In this document: positions 19,892 through 27,578 of the stretch, piece after piece
How positions within the stretch are numbered: the stretch's first letter is position 1
Layout: each line of letters starts with the position of its first letter
Source of the DNA: an uncultured Methylococcaceae bacterium
Lineage (GTDB): Bacteria; Pseudomonadota; Gammaproteobacteria; Methylococcales; Methylococcaceae
Direction of reading: 5' to 3'
DNA length: 38,849 bases
Assembly (NCBI GenBank): GCA_903857165.1
Contig: CAIODU010000052.1
Coordinates: 1-38,849 of the forward strand
The notes under the pieces: generated by a model
Told to the model about the DNA's origin: nothing
The model's input: only the letters and a program-made list of their open reading frames with translations
The model's database searches: none
Program-made: the position numbers and the translations under genes

Positions 19892-20682
19892 TGGTCTATC
19901 CCCGTGGTTGGTGTGTTTGTGTTAAATTCTTGGGCAATGCGGACCACCGCATCAAAAATATCCGCATCTCCCGCTTCTGCTTCAAAAACATGCCGTGCGC
20001 CCAGTTCGCGGGCTTGTTTACCCATGCGCTTTCCGATGACGACCATGGGCGTGTGCAACAGCAACCCCCGGTCGCTGTCGGGCAACTGTTGCCAGAGATT
20101 GGCAAGGGCTTCGCCGCTAGTCAGGGTAAGCACGGCAATTTTGCCTTTACGCCAGCAAGCCAGCAAGCCACTCATGTCTATTTTCGGTGTCACACGCCGA
20201 TAGACTTCGGCATAGCCCACTGCGCCACCGCGTTCCCGCAAGGTCTCCGCCAGCAACTCCCGCCCGCCACTGCCGCGCACGATGATGAAGCTTAGCCCAT
20301 TGGCATCCGTCCATTCGGGCAATGCCAACAGTGATTCACTATTAAACTGCTGTTTTGGCTTTAGATCCACCGTCACCCTCCTCGCAAGTAGTTCTTTTGC
20401 TGTTGCCTGGCCAATGGCGGCGACTTTCGGTGGTTTATTATGCAGCCATTGTGGCCCAAGCAATGCGAAGGCGCAACGTACAGCGTTGGCGCTGACGAAA
20501 ATTAACCAGTCTATTTTCTCTAACTGTAGTAATCGGCGTGGGCCAGTATCCCCGGCTTGGGCGAATTCGATTTCCAACAAAGGCAAGCGGACGGCAGTGC
20601 CGCCGGCGTCTTCAATCATCCTGCACAAAGCTTCGGCCTGACCGACCGGACGGGTCACCAACACGCCAAACGCTGATGGCAA
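19885..20682 (-). CDS. hemD: Uroporphyrinogen-III synthase HemD (start uncertain)
   Basis: HemD closes and inverts the D ring of hydroxymethylbilane to give uroporphyrinogen III. The fold is recognised by the N-terminal GVLVTRPVGQAEAL, LPLLEIEFA, DWLIFVSANAV and KVAAIGQATAKEL segments and the C-terminal VLTLTSGEALANL and VVIGKRMGKQARELG. The family is poorly conserved, so position after hemC helps. No ATG fits near the expected start. The frame stays open deep into hemC, but family homology starts at SAFGVLV, so I propose the TTG at 20682, giving 265 residues. An ATT at 20700, overlapping the hemC stop, is another possibility. It overlaps hemX by seven bases. Confidence 0.85.
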   Translation of the reverse strand: MPSAFGVLVTRPVGQAEALCRMIEDAGGTAVRLPLLEIEFAQAGDTGPRRLLQLEKIDWLIFVSANAVRCAFALLGPQWLHNKPPKVAAIGQATAKELLARRVTVDLKPKQQFNSESLLALPEWTDANGLSFIIVRGSGGRELLAETLRERGGAVGYAEVYRRVTPKIDMSGLLACWRKGKIAVLTLTSGEALANLWQQLPDSDRGLLLHTPMVVIGKRMGKQARELGARHVFEAEAGDADIFDAVVRIAQEFNTNTPTTGIDHW

Positions 20683-20695
20683 CTGCCGTATGCTG

Positions 20696-21625
20696 TCAAT
20701 TGTAAAGCTCGCGCAGAATGCGGTCCGCGCCTTTGGAGAGCAATTCTTCAGCCAACGCAATTCCAAGGTTTCTCGCGTCCGCGCAGGGGCCGGTGATTTC
20801 CCCACGGATGATTTGGCTTCCATCTGGCTTGCCGACAAGCCCCCGCAACCTCAAACGACCGCCGTCCAATAATTCGGCAAAGCCCGCGATGGGAACTTGG
20901 CATCCGCCCTGCAAACGCTCGTTCATGGCCCGCTCCGCCGTCACCCGCAGGGCCGTCTCGTCGTCGTGCAAGCTGCGCACCCATTCGAGCGCCCGACTGT
21001 CGCCGTCGCGGCACTCTATGCCAATGGCGCCTTGGCCCATGGAGGGCAGGCTGGTTTCAGGCGAGAGGATTTCGGTGATCCGATCCTCGAACCCAAGACG
21101 CTTGAGCCCTGCTGCGGCGAGGACGATGGCATCGAACTCCCCCGCATCCAGCTTGCCCAAGCGGGTATTCACATTGCCACGCAAGCTGACTATCTCGCAA
21201 GTGGGCAACCGCTCCCATATCTGGCACTGCCGCCTTAGGCTGGAAGTGCCTATTTTCACACGGGCTGGCAAGGCGGCAAGGCTAGGGTAGTGGTTGGAAA
21301 CCAAGGCATCGCAAGGATCTTCCCGCTTGAGCACGGCGGCGAGCCGCAACCCCTCGGGAAACTCAACCGGCACATCCTTCATCGAATGCACTGCGATGTC
21401 CGCCTCACCGTCCAGCATACCCTGTTCCAGCTCCTTGACGAACAGCCCTTTTCCGCCCACTTTGGCCAATGGGGCATCAAGAATCTTGTCTCCACGGGTG
21501 GTCATCTTCACCAGTTCGGTGCAAAGGCCCGGAAAAGCCGCACGCAGACGCTCTGCGACATGTTCTGCCTGCCACAGTGCCAAAGGGCTTTTGCGCGTAG
21601 CGATTCGGATGACTTCCTGCGTCAT
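20696..21625 (-). CDS. hemC: Hydroxymethylbilane synthase (porphobilinogen deaminase) HemC
   Basis: HemC joins four porphobilinogens into hydroxymethylbilane, growing the chain on a dipyrromethane cofactor bound to a cysteine. With the ATG at 21625 the protein has 309 residues. The cofactor cysteine is C242 in [11 protein letters not shown], exactly the number used for the E. coli enzyme. Other signatures are [14 protein letters not shown] (7-20), [12 protein letters not shown] (56-67), HSMKDVP (80-86) and [10 protein letters not shown] (126-135). The longer in-frame ATG 20 codons upstream adds no conserved sequence and lies over the likely promoter. AGGA stands about ten bases before the chosen start. 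It is the first gene of hemC-hemD-hemX-hemY. Confidence 0.96.
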   Translation of the reverse strand: MTQEVIRIATRKSPLALWQAEHVAERLRAAFPGLCTELVKMTTRGDKILDAPLAKVGGKGLFVKELEQGMLDGEADIAVHSMKDVPVEFPEGLRLAAVLKREDPCDALVSNHYPSLAALPARVKIGTSSLRRQCQIWERLPTCEIVSLRGNVNTRLGKLDAGEFDAIVLAAAGLKRLGFEDRITEILSPETSLPSMGQGAIGIECRDGDSRALEWVRSLHDDETALRVTAERAMNERLQGGCQVPIAGFAELLDGGRLRLRGLVGKPDGSQIIRGEITGPCADARNLGIALAEELLSKGADRILRELYN

Positions 21626-21661
21626 GGACAAAAATTTCCTAACACGATAAAAATTGCCTTG

Positions 21662-21690
21662 ATTGTAACAGATCGTCATCGTCACCCACG
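21662..21690 (-). promoter_or_regulatory. Candidate hemC promoter
   Basis: Read on the minus strand, the sequence TGTTACAAT (complement of 21662-21670) is a good extended -10 box ending 37 bases before the hemC ATG. No clear -35 box is seen at the usual distance, which is acceptable for an extended -10 promoter. This is pattern matching only. Confidence 0.35.
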
Positions 21691-21888
21691 ACCCACTGGG
21701 GCGTTAATCCAAGCAAAAGCCAGATCGTCACTGTCTGGGCAGGCGTGGGCAGTCCGTGCTGGGTGACCTAAGGGGCAAGTGACTTCCGGCGGATGGCTTC
21801 ATGTGTGGATTTGCTACGCATAATGCTATCGGGTTTGAGAAAAAACCGCTATTATTGCAACCTAATTTTTCATCTGGAGGCGCAAAAA

Positions 21889-22371
21889 ATGCAGGTTTCT
21901 GCCCAAAAAGTAGTTTTTATCCATTATACCCTCACCAACGAAGAGGGCGAAAAGATCGACAGTTCTGATGGCCACGAGCCTTTAGCCTACATCCACGGAC
22001 ACGGCAATATCATTCCAGGGCTGGAAAACGCTCTGATGGGCAAAACCGCCGGCGACAAGATCAAAGTCACCATTCCTCCCGAGGAAGCTTATGGCACACG
22101 CGACGAGGAACTGATCCAATCCGTACCCATCGACGCGTTTCATGGCGTTGACGAAATTCTTCCCGGTATGCAGTTCCACTCCGACACCCCGGACGGGGCT
22201 CAATTGGTGACGGTTGTGGGCGTCCGTGGGAATGAAGTGATCCTTGACGGCAACCATCCCATGTCCGGCCTGACCCTGAATTTCGATGTTGAAGTGACCG
22301 AAGTCCGCGAGGCAACAGAGGAAGAGTTGGCCCATGGGCATGTTCACGGTCCGGGCGGGCATCATCACTGA
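21889..22371 (+). CDS. FKBP-type peptidyl-prolyl isomerase, SlyD-like
   Basis: The 160-residue protein has the split FKBP domain with an inserted chaperone flap, as in SlyD. VVFIHYTLTNEEGEKIDSS opens the domain and HGHGNIIPGLENALMGKTAG (about 41-60) closes the first FKBP part. The flap (about 65-125) follows, and the second FKBP strand is PMSGLTLNFDVEVTEV. The C-terminus is histidine-rich (HGHVHGPGGHHH), a short version of the nickel-binding tail of SlyD, so metal binding and a role in metalloenzyme maturation are plausible. The ATG at 21889 follows GGAGG by seven bases; an upstream in-frame ATG is less likely. It is divergent from hemC. Confidence 0.9.
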   Translation: MQVSAQKVVFIHYTLTNEEGEKIDSSDGHEPLAYIHGHGNIIPGLENALMGKTAGDKIKVTIPPEEAYGTRDEELIQSVPIDAFHGVDEILPGMQFHSDTPDGAQLVTVVGVRGNEVILDGNHPMSGLTLNFDVEVTEVREATEEELAHGHVHGPGGHHH

Positions 22372-22391
22372 TTTTTCACTGATCCGCAAGA

Positions 22392-22417
22392 TGGGGCATC
22401 CCTGCCGTGGGATGCCC
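22392..22417 (+). terminator. Hairpin after the SlyD-like gene
   Basis: GGGGCATCCC pairs exactly with GGGATGCCCC over a six-base loop, 20 bases after the stop codon. The position suits a stop signal, but no T-run follows, so it may instead be a repeat or act with Rho. Confidence 0.4.
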
Positions 22418-22564
22418 CTGAAGATGATCGTCAACCAAGCTCGAACGAGGCGACCCCGAAAATCCGTTCGCTGCGCATTAATCCTTTATATTCAATTATT
22501 TATCGTAACCCGTAAACGACATGTTCCTTATGAGTTAGAGCCGCTAAAAGCGATTCGATACAAA

Positions 22565-22592
22565 TTGGTTGATTAAAGTACCGATTTATATT
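22565..22592 (+). promoter_or_regulatory. Candidate sigma-70 promoter for the fds operon
   Basis: TTGGTT (22565-22570) and TATATT (22587-22592) are spaced by 16 bases in an AT-rich region about 100 bases before fdsG. No regulator gene (such as the LysR-type FdsR known in some bacteria) lies next to it. This is a weak, pattern-based call. Confidence 0.3.
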
Positions 22593-22689
22593 CAAATTCA
22601 ACCATTAAAAGTCAATCCTGCGCCGTGAATCCCTTATCGCTGCGTGGGATTGCCAGCCAGATCAAAGCATTAAGACAAACGAGAAAACC

Positions 22690-23166
22690 ATGAGTCAGCC
22701 GGACTGGGACAAAAACACGGTCACGCAAGTGATCGACAGCTTGAAAGACAAACCGGGCGCGATGTTGCCGATTCTGCATGGCATCCAAGACACCCTAGGC
22801 TACATCCCCAAAGGGTGTGTGCCGCTGATCGCCAACGCGCTGAATGTTTCCCGCGCCGAGGTGCATGGGGTCATCACGTTTTATCATTATTTCCGCGACA
22901 CTCCGCCGGGCAAGCACACGATTCATCTGTGCCGTGCCGAATCCTGCCAATCCATGAACGGCACCGAACTGGAAACCCATGCCAAAGCCAAGCTAGGCAT
23001 TGATTATCATGAAACCACGAGTGACGGCGATTTCAGCCTGGAACCTGTTTATTGCTTAGGCAACTGCGGGTGTTCGCCTGCCATCTCGATTGACGGGGAA
23101 GTGCATGGCCGGGTCAGCCCTGAGCGGTTTGACGAAATCTTGGACGAAGTGAGTGCGCAGGCATGA
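22690..23166 (+). CDS. fdsG: NAD-dependent formate dehydrogenase gamma subunit FdsG
   Basis: FdsG is the small NuoE-like subunit carrying a 2Fe-2S cluster in the soluble, molybdenum-containing formate dehydrogenase that oxidises formate to CO2 and reduces NAD. The 158-residue protein has the four cluster cysteines C81 and C86 (LCRAESCQSMNG) and C122 and C126 (YCLGNCGCSP). The helical N-terminal part includes LPILHGIQDTLGYIP (26-40) and VHGVITFYHYF (58-68), as in NuoE. The last four bases overlap fdsB (ATGA). It is the first gene of the formate dehydrogenase locus, which is interrupted after fdsB. Confidence 0.94.
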   Translation: MSQPDWDKNTVTQVIDSLKDKPGAMLPILHGIQDTLGYIPKGCVPLIANALNVSRAEVHGVITFYHYFRDTPPGKHTIHLCRAESCQSMNGTELETHAKAKLGIDYHETTSDGDFSLEPVYCLGNCGCSPAISIDGEVHGRVSPERFDEILDEVSAQA

Positions 23167-24713
23167 GCATCAAAGTATTTGTTCCCAATGATTCCAGCGC
23201 ACTGTCCTTGGGTGCTGAAAAAACCGCCAAGGTGCTTATTGCAGAAGCGGCCAAGCGTGGCGTGGACATCAATCTGGTGCGCAACGGCTCGCGGGGTTTA
23301 TTCTGGCTGGAGCCTTTGGTTGAAGTCGAAACGCCTAAAGGCCGTGTCGCTTATGGCCCGGTAACGCCTAAAGACGTGGAGGGATTGTTCGATGCCGATT
23401 TCCTCAACGGTGGCAAGCATGCTTTAGGGCTAGGTTTGACCGAAGAAATTGAATATTTGAAAAAGCAGGAACGCCTGACCAATGCCCGTGTCGGCATCAC
23501 CGATCCGGTTAGCTTGGACGATTATCTCGCTCATGACGGCTATAAGGGCTTAACCAATGCGCTGAAACTGGCCCCGGCGGAGATTGTCAAACAAGTTACC
23601 GATTCCGGTTTGCGTGGACGCGGCGGTGCGGCCTTCCCTACCGGCATCAAATGGAATACCGTACTCAACGCGCAAGGCGGGCATAAATACATCGTCTGCA
23701 ATGCCGACGAAGGCGACTCCGGAACCTTCTCGGATCGCATGATTATGGAAGACGACCCGTTTGTATTGATCGAAGGCATGACCATTGCCGGACTCGCAGT
23801 GGGTGCGACCAAGGGTTATATCTATTTGCGGGTGGAATATCCCCATGCCCATAAAAACCTGAATGTGGCGATTGCGGCGGCGGAACAAGCCGGGTATTTG
23901 GGCGCGAATATCTGTGGTTCCGGCAAGGCATTTGATTTGGAAGTCCGCTTGGGTGCCGGTGCTTATGTTTGCGGCGAAGAAACTTCCCTTTTGGAAAGCT
24001 TGGAAGGCAAGCGCGGGCTGGTGCGTTTCAAACCGCCTTTACCGGCCATCCAAGGCTTGTTCGGCAAACCGACGGTCATCAACAATGTCATTTCCTTGGC
24101 TTCCGTGCCAATTATTTTGGACAAGGGCGGCGAGTATTATAAGAATTTCGGCATGGGCCGTTCACGCGGTACGCTTCCAATTCAATTGGCCGGGAACATT
24201 AAGCGCCCCGGACTAATCGAAAAGGCATTCGGCATCACCTTGCGTGAGTTGCTCTACGATTACGGCGGCGGTTCCGCGACGGGTCGGCCCATCAAAGCCG
24301 TGCAAGTCGGCGGGCCGTTGGGTTCCTTCGTGCCTGAATCCCAATTCGACACGCCCTTGGATTACGAAGCCTTCGCCGCGAATTGGGCGGTATTGGGCCA
24401 CGGCGGTGTGGTGGTGTTCGACGACACCGTGAACATGGCAACCATGGCCCGTTATGCAATGGAATTCTGCGCCATCGAGTCCTGTGGCAAATGCACCCCC
24501 TGCCGGATTGGTTCCACACGCGGCGTGGAAGTCATGGACAAAATCATCAACAATCAGGATAGAGCCAAGAATATTGCCTTGTTGAGGGATTTGAGCGATG
24601 TCATGCTCAATAGTTCGCTTTGTGCGTTGGGAGGCATGACGCCTTATCCCGTGTTAAGTGCGTTGAACCATTTTCCGGGGGATTTTGGCGACCTTGCAGC
24701 CGCCGAGAAATGA
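23163..24713 (+). CDS. fdsB: NAD-dependent formate dehydrogenase beta subunit FdsB
   Basis: FdsB is the NuoF-like subunit that holds FMN, binds NAD and carries one 4Fe-4S cluster, passing electrons from FdsA to NAD. In its 516 residues the first 110 form the extra thioredoxin-like domain seen in FdsB/HoxF proteins. The FMN and NAD motifs are DSGLRGRGGAAFPTGIKW (147-164) and CNADEGDSGTFSDR (179-192). The 4Fe-4S cysteines are C441, C444 and C447 (ESCGKCTPCR) and C487 (SSLCALGGM). In other genomes fdsA normally follows directly; here the next formate dehydrogenase gene is about 4 kb away, beyond accessory genes on the same strand. Confidence 0.96.
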   Translation: MSIKVFVPNDSSALSLGAEKTAKVLIAEAAKRGVDINLVRNGSRGLFWLEPLVEVETPKGRVAYGPVTPKDVEGLFDADFLNGGKHALGLGLTEEIEYLKKQERLTNARVGITDPVSLDDYLAHDGYKGLTNALKLAPAEIVKQVTDSGLRGRGGAAFPTGIKWNTVLNAQGGHKYIVCNADEGDSGTFSDRMIMEDDPFVLIEGMTIAGLAVGATKGYIYLRVEYPHAHKNLNVAIAAAEQAGYLGANICGSGKAFDLEVRLGAGAYVCGEETSLLESLEGKRGLVRFKPPLPAIQGLFGKPTVINNVISLASVPIILDKGGEYYKNFGMGRSRGTLPIQLAGNIKRPGLIEKAFGITLRELLYDYGGGSATGRPIKAVQVGGPLGSFVPESQFDTPLDYEAFAANWAVLGHGGVVVFDDTVNMATMARYAMEFCAIESCGKCTPCRIGSTRGVEVMDKIINNQDRAKNIALLRDLSDVMLNSSLCALGGMTPYPVLSALNHFPGDFGDLAAAEK

Positions 24714-24719
24714 AAACTT

Positions 24720-25145
24720 ATGAACTGGCAAACATTATCCACAGACTCTCATTACAAAACGGCTGTCGCCATCCTATCCGAATTGGAAATGGGACATGTT
24801 GATGAGGCTGTTAAGGGCGTAGAGGAGTTGATTGAAGCCTTGTCTCGTTCAGAAAAACGCGCACTAAAAAGCCAGTTGGTCAGATTGATGCTGCACATTA
24901 TCAAATGGCAATCCCAACCCGAGCGGCGTTCTAGGAGTTGGGCTGCCAGTATCCAAGACGCACGAGATGAAATCGCCGATATTCAGGACGAAACCCCTAG
25001 TCTAAATAATGCGGTCATTGAATCGTTGTGGGAAAAGGCGTTTGTGATGGCCAAACGCGATGCCCAAGCAGAAATGGGGAAAAAATCGGATGTGCAAAAC
25101 GTGTCTTGGCAAGAAGCTTTTGTGGATGAATATGAACTTGGGTAG
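24720..25145 (+). CDS. DUF29 family protein
   Basis: This helical 141-residue protein matches DUF29. The signature block LSRSEKRALKSQLVRLMLHIIKWQ can be read across residues 41-64, and QPERRSRSWAASIQDAR follows (66-82). DUF29 genes are common, often in many copies, in cyanobacteria and some proteobacteria; no function is established. The gene starts only six bases after the fdsB stop codon, so it may be transcribed with fdsG-fdsB. It forms the left edge of the accessory block that separates fdsB from fdsA. Confidence 0.8.
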   Translation: MNWQTLSTDSHYKTAVAILSELEMGHVDEAVKGVEELIEALSRSEKRALKSQLVRLMLHIIKWQSQPERRSRSWAASIQDARDEIADIQDETPSLNNAVIESLWEKAFVMAKRDAQAEMGKKSDVQNVSWQEAFVDEYELG

Positions 25146-25320
25146 GTCGGGCAATGGCTTTATCGTTGCCTGACATCCAATCGTCGGGCGCAAAGAGACG
25201 GGTTCGAGACATACATGGCTAATAGGCAATTTAATGCCATGGGTGGAAAATTGAAACATATTCCGCCGAAAATAATCATCTGTAACTTGAATCACATTAC
25301 CTAGAACTATAGGAGCAATA

Positions 25321-25632
25321 ATGGCTTATCTTGTTCAATGTCCGGTATGCAAGCATGATATATCAAACGAAGCTAATAATTGTTCATATTGCGGTGATCC
25401 ACAACACAAATATGTAACAGAAAAAAGACAACATGTTTATGGGTCTTTTCAATGGCTAAAATGTGGACAGTGCGATGGTGAGGGTCGGATATCGTGGACG
25501 GAAAGTGCTAGGAATACTGATAACCCCAGAAGTCATGTTTCAGTTTGCAGTCTATGCACTGGAAAAGGAATACTTTGGGGTCAACCTTGTGAAACAAAAA
25601 CAATCATTCATGATGTGCGATTGAGAAAGTAA
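25321..25632 (+). CDS. Small zinc-ribbon protein with DnaJ-like cysteine repeats
   Basis: The 103-residue protein holds an N-terminal zinc ribbon (CPVCKHDI and CSYCGDP, about 8-28). Two CxxCxGxG repeats of the DnaJ zinc-finger type follow: CGQCDGEG (about 49-56) and CSLCTGKG (about 77-84). These would bind two zinc ions and suggest contact with protein or nucleic acid. No J domain is present. AGGAG stands five bases before the ATG. Base composition is visibly AT-richer than in the fds genes, which fits acquisition from elsewhere. I do not recognise a named family and propose no function. Confidence 0.65.
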   Translation: MAYLVQCPVCKHDISNEANNCSYCGDPQHKYVTEKRQHVYGSFQWLKCGQCDGEGRISWTESARNTDNPRSHVSVCSLCTGKGILWGQPCETKTIIHDVRLRK

Positions 25633-25704
25633 GACCGTAGATACCGTTCTGCTGAGCATCATGCAAACGCTTTAAGAAGCATTTGGCTGGTTCCCAGGTT
25701 CCGA

Positions 25705-25880
25705 CTTGGGAACCCCTGTATTGCAAGGTCTGCTTGGTGGTTTCACTGGAAGCTGGAGCTTAAAAGGCCGCATTCCCAAGCTCCTGCTTGGGAACCCGTG
25801 TATTGAAAGCTCTGCTTGGTGGTTTCTTTGGAAGCTGGAGCTTCAAAGGCTGCATTCCCAAGCTGGAGCTTGGGAACGAG
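25705..25880. repeat. Two tandem 82-bp repeats
   Basis: Units 25705-25786 and 25787-25868 have the same length and differ at roughly ten positions. A partial third begins at 25869 (CTTGGGAACGAG). Each contains CTTGGGAACC, AGCTGGAGCTT and a TTCCCAAGC end that can pair with the start of the next unit. A single diverged unit of the same 82-bp length occurs at 27020-27101. The gap from 25633 to 25985 holds only these repeats and a short CTTGCCCACCCTACG-type repeat; I see no gene there. Confidence 0.75.
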
Positions 25881-25985
25881 CAAGCCTTGAATATCCGGCA
25901 AACGGTGGACAGGCATAAAGACACTTGCCCACCCTACGCGACGTGGGCCGGAATTGATTAAAGTCTTTTCTACAGGAGTAACATA

Positions 25986-26411
25986 ATGGCAGATGACAAG
26001 TATCTTATTCGGATTGAGGCATCAATGAAGATCGATATCCATCTTTATCGTGCAGGGAATTCGACTTCGCCGCGATTTGATAACGTCAGAGACAAAGATA
26101 TCGTCAAGTTCAAGGATGCTCAGACCGGATTGACGAAAGTAAAGGGTTTATCTGGTGGAATATCAACATTCACATCGCCGAAGCCTGAAACCAATTGGTG
26201 GTGGATCAAGGCAGGTACAGTAGTCCCAGCAAAACTTGTGGTTACCCGTGATACAACAGACCCAAAGACTAACATTACCCATTATACTATCCGACCATCA
26301 GGAGACATGCTTTTAACTGAATACATCGCCCAAATGCAGATTTTTCTAGATATTGAACGGTTACCAATTGAAGAGGCCATAGCACATAGCGGTCGCTGGT
26401 CAACACAGTAA
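25986..26411 (+). CDS. Putative Tse2-like ADP-ribosyltransferase toxin
   Basis: The 141-residue protein resembles, in motif order, the Tse2 toxin of Pseudomonas aeruginosa. IHLYRAG (18-24) would supply the NAD-binding arginine, GGISTF (57-62) the core turn, GTVVPAKLVV (77-86) the middle strand, and THYTIRPSGDM (98-108) the conserved end. Tse2 is toxic in the cytoplasm and is held in check by a partner encoded next to it. AGGAG lies seven bases before the ATG. A 61-residue gene follows after ten bases and could be the immunity or antitoxin protein. No type VI secretion genes are in the window, so a stand-alone toxin-antitoxin role is more likely. The assignment rests on recalled motifs, not on an alignment. 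Confidence 0.6.
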   Translation: MADDKYLIRIEASMKIDIHLYRAGNSTSPRFDNVRDKDIVKFKDAQTGLTKVKGLSGGISTFTSPKPETNWWWIKAGTVVPAKLVVTRDTTDPKTNITHYTIRPSGDMLLTEYIAQMQIFLDIERLPIEEAIAHSGRWSTQ

Positions 26412-26421
26412 GGGGCATATT

Positions 26422-26607
26422 ATGGAATGGCTTGAAATAAATTGTATTCTTGAAGGTTTAACCGTACTCATTGAGAAGTATCGCACACAGCTTGAAATGC
26501 CAAACCTTTCCGAAGATGAGCATTCTGATATTTCCAACGACCTAGCATACACGGAAATCCTTTTACATAAATATGAAAACGAGCGGGATAAAATGGCGGC
26601 AATGTAG
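26422..26607 (+). CDS. Small acidic protein, candidate partner of the Tse2-like toxin
   Basis: This 61-residue protein is helical and acidic (for example LSEDEHSDISNDL, 29-41) and has no recognised domain. It begins ten bases after the toxin-like gene, with GGGG about six bases before its ATG, and is followed by a large palindrome rather than another gene. The size, charge and tight linkage are what one expects of an antitoxin or immunity protein that plugs the toxin, but this is inferred from position alone. Confidence 0.5.
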   Translation: MEWLEINCILEGLTVLIEKYRTQLEMPNLSEDEHSDISNDLAYTEILLHKYENERDKMAAM

Positions 26608-26641
26608 CCAGTTGGGTTAAGCAATGGTAGAGTTGGCTGGG

Positions 26642-27027
26642 TTCCCAAGCTCCGCTCTCATCGTTATACACAAATCGTTGCGGGAGCAGCGAAACCCCGA
26701 AGGGGTTCAAGCCATTAGCCGGGGGTTGAGCGCCAGCGACACCCCCGGACGGCAAACCGAATAAAACATCGACCCCGGAGGGGTCGCAGTCTTTTCGGCG
26801 CGGCCTTAGGATACCACCAGTCTGAACCTAGCATTTGTAGCGTTTTTGGAAGAGTACCTAGATTCATGGGCCGGTTGCTGCGACCCCTCCGGGGTCGTGG
26901 GTCTTTTTTCCGCATTATCCGGGGGTGTCGCTTCGCTCAACCCCCGGCTAATGGCTGGCAACCCTACGGGTTGCAATATATTGGCATGCGTACACTTGTG
27001 TATAACGATGAGAGCTCCGCTTGGGAA
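26642..27027. repeat. 386-bp imperfect palindrome
   Basis: The two halves are reverse complements in three matched blocks in the right order: 26642-26673 with 26996-27027 (TTCTCATCGTTATACACAA-like ends), 26691-26749 with 26918-26974, and 26770-26789 with 26879-26898. The unmatched centre is about 90 bases. The middle blocks contain GAACCCC-type and CCCCGGAGGGGTC sub-palindromes. The outer right end runs into an 82-bp repeat unit (27020-27101). No transposase is encoded, so this could be a foldback-type non-autonomous element. The stretch 26608-27133 holds no gene. Confidence 0.7.
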
Positions 27028-27101
27028 TTCATGTATTTCAAGCTCCTGCTTGGCTGTTTCTCTGAAAGCTGGAGCTTCAAGGCCGCATTCACAAGCCGTA
27101 G
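27020..27101. repeat. Third, diverged 82-bp repeat unit
   Basis: It has the same length and landmarks (CTTGGGAA, TGCTTGG, AAAGCTGGAGCTTCAA, GCTTGGGAACGA) as the tandem units at 25705-25868, with more mismatches. The Tse2-like pair and the palindrome therefore lie between copies of one repeat family. Confidence 0.6.
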
Positions 27102-27133
27102 CTTGGGAACGAACACAAAAACGAGGTTAGAAT

Positions 27134-27295
27134 ATGAAGTCTGAATTCACAGCAATTGTTAAACAGGATGGCGATTGGTGGCTCGGTTGGGTCGAAGAAG
27201 TATCCGGCGCTAATGCACAAGAAAAGACCAAGGAAGAATTACTGATTAGCCTTAGAGAAGCCGCAACGGATATTCTGGAATTAAGGCGTAATTAA
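27134..27295 (+). CDS. HicB-like antitoxin-type small protein, orphan
   Basis: The gene encodes 53 residues beginning MKSEFTAIVKQDGDWWLGWV. The pattern of an N-terminal strand, WWLGWVEEVSGANAQEKTKEEL (15-36) and a closing LREAATDILELRR helix is the HicB-type partial RNase-H fold found in antitoxins. Neither side has a HicA double-stranded RNA-binding toxin, and the protein lacks the C-terminal DNA-binding domain of long HicB forms. It is followed after 61 bases by a ribbon-helix-helix/PemK pair. It may be a remnant or a member of a toxin pair encoded elsewhere. Confidence 0.65.
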   Translation: MKSEFTAIVKQDGDWWLGWVEEVSGANAQEKTKEELLISLREAATDILELRRN

Positions 27296-27356
27296 GGTAT
27301 CTGAACAAGCAGAAAATAATATTGGTAAGCATGAAATCAATAGGTGGTTAAGCAAA

Positions 27357-27578
27357 ATGGCACATCAAACATCAATTTATATCCCTGATGAATTGTTTGT
27401 CGAACTGTCTCAATGGACACCTGATATAAACGAACAGTCGAATATTATTGCCGAAGCCTTGCGTAACTTTTTCGCAACGCACAAGAAAAGCTCTGATGAT
27501 TTAGATAAAATCAACGCTTTTGCTGAAGAGTTAAACCAAGAAGCTGAGGATGTTCTCGATTATCAGGTGCTGCCTTGA
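27357..27578 (+). CDS. Ribbon-helix-helix antitoxin (MazE/PemI role)
   Basis: The 73-residue protein starts with a short strand, [13 protein letters not shown] (5-17), followed by two helices ([14 protein letters not shown], about 30-43), the ribbon-helix-helix DNA-binding fold. The acidic C-terminal tail (about 48-73) would wrap the toxin. An AGGTGG lies about ten bases before the ATG. Its TGA overlaps the TTG start of the toxin gene, so the two are translationally coupled. It is expected to repress its own promoter and neutralise the toxin at 27575. Confidence 0.8.
   Translation: MAHQTSIYIPDELFVELSQWTPDINEQSNIIAEALRNFFATHKKSSDDLDKINAFAEELNQEAEDVLDYQVLP

Noticed and set aside
25705-25880. 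A CRISPR array from the 82-bp units
   Set aside because: The units abut with no unique spacers, and no cas genes are in the window.
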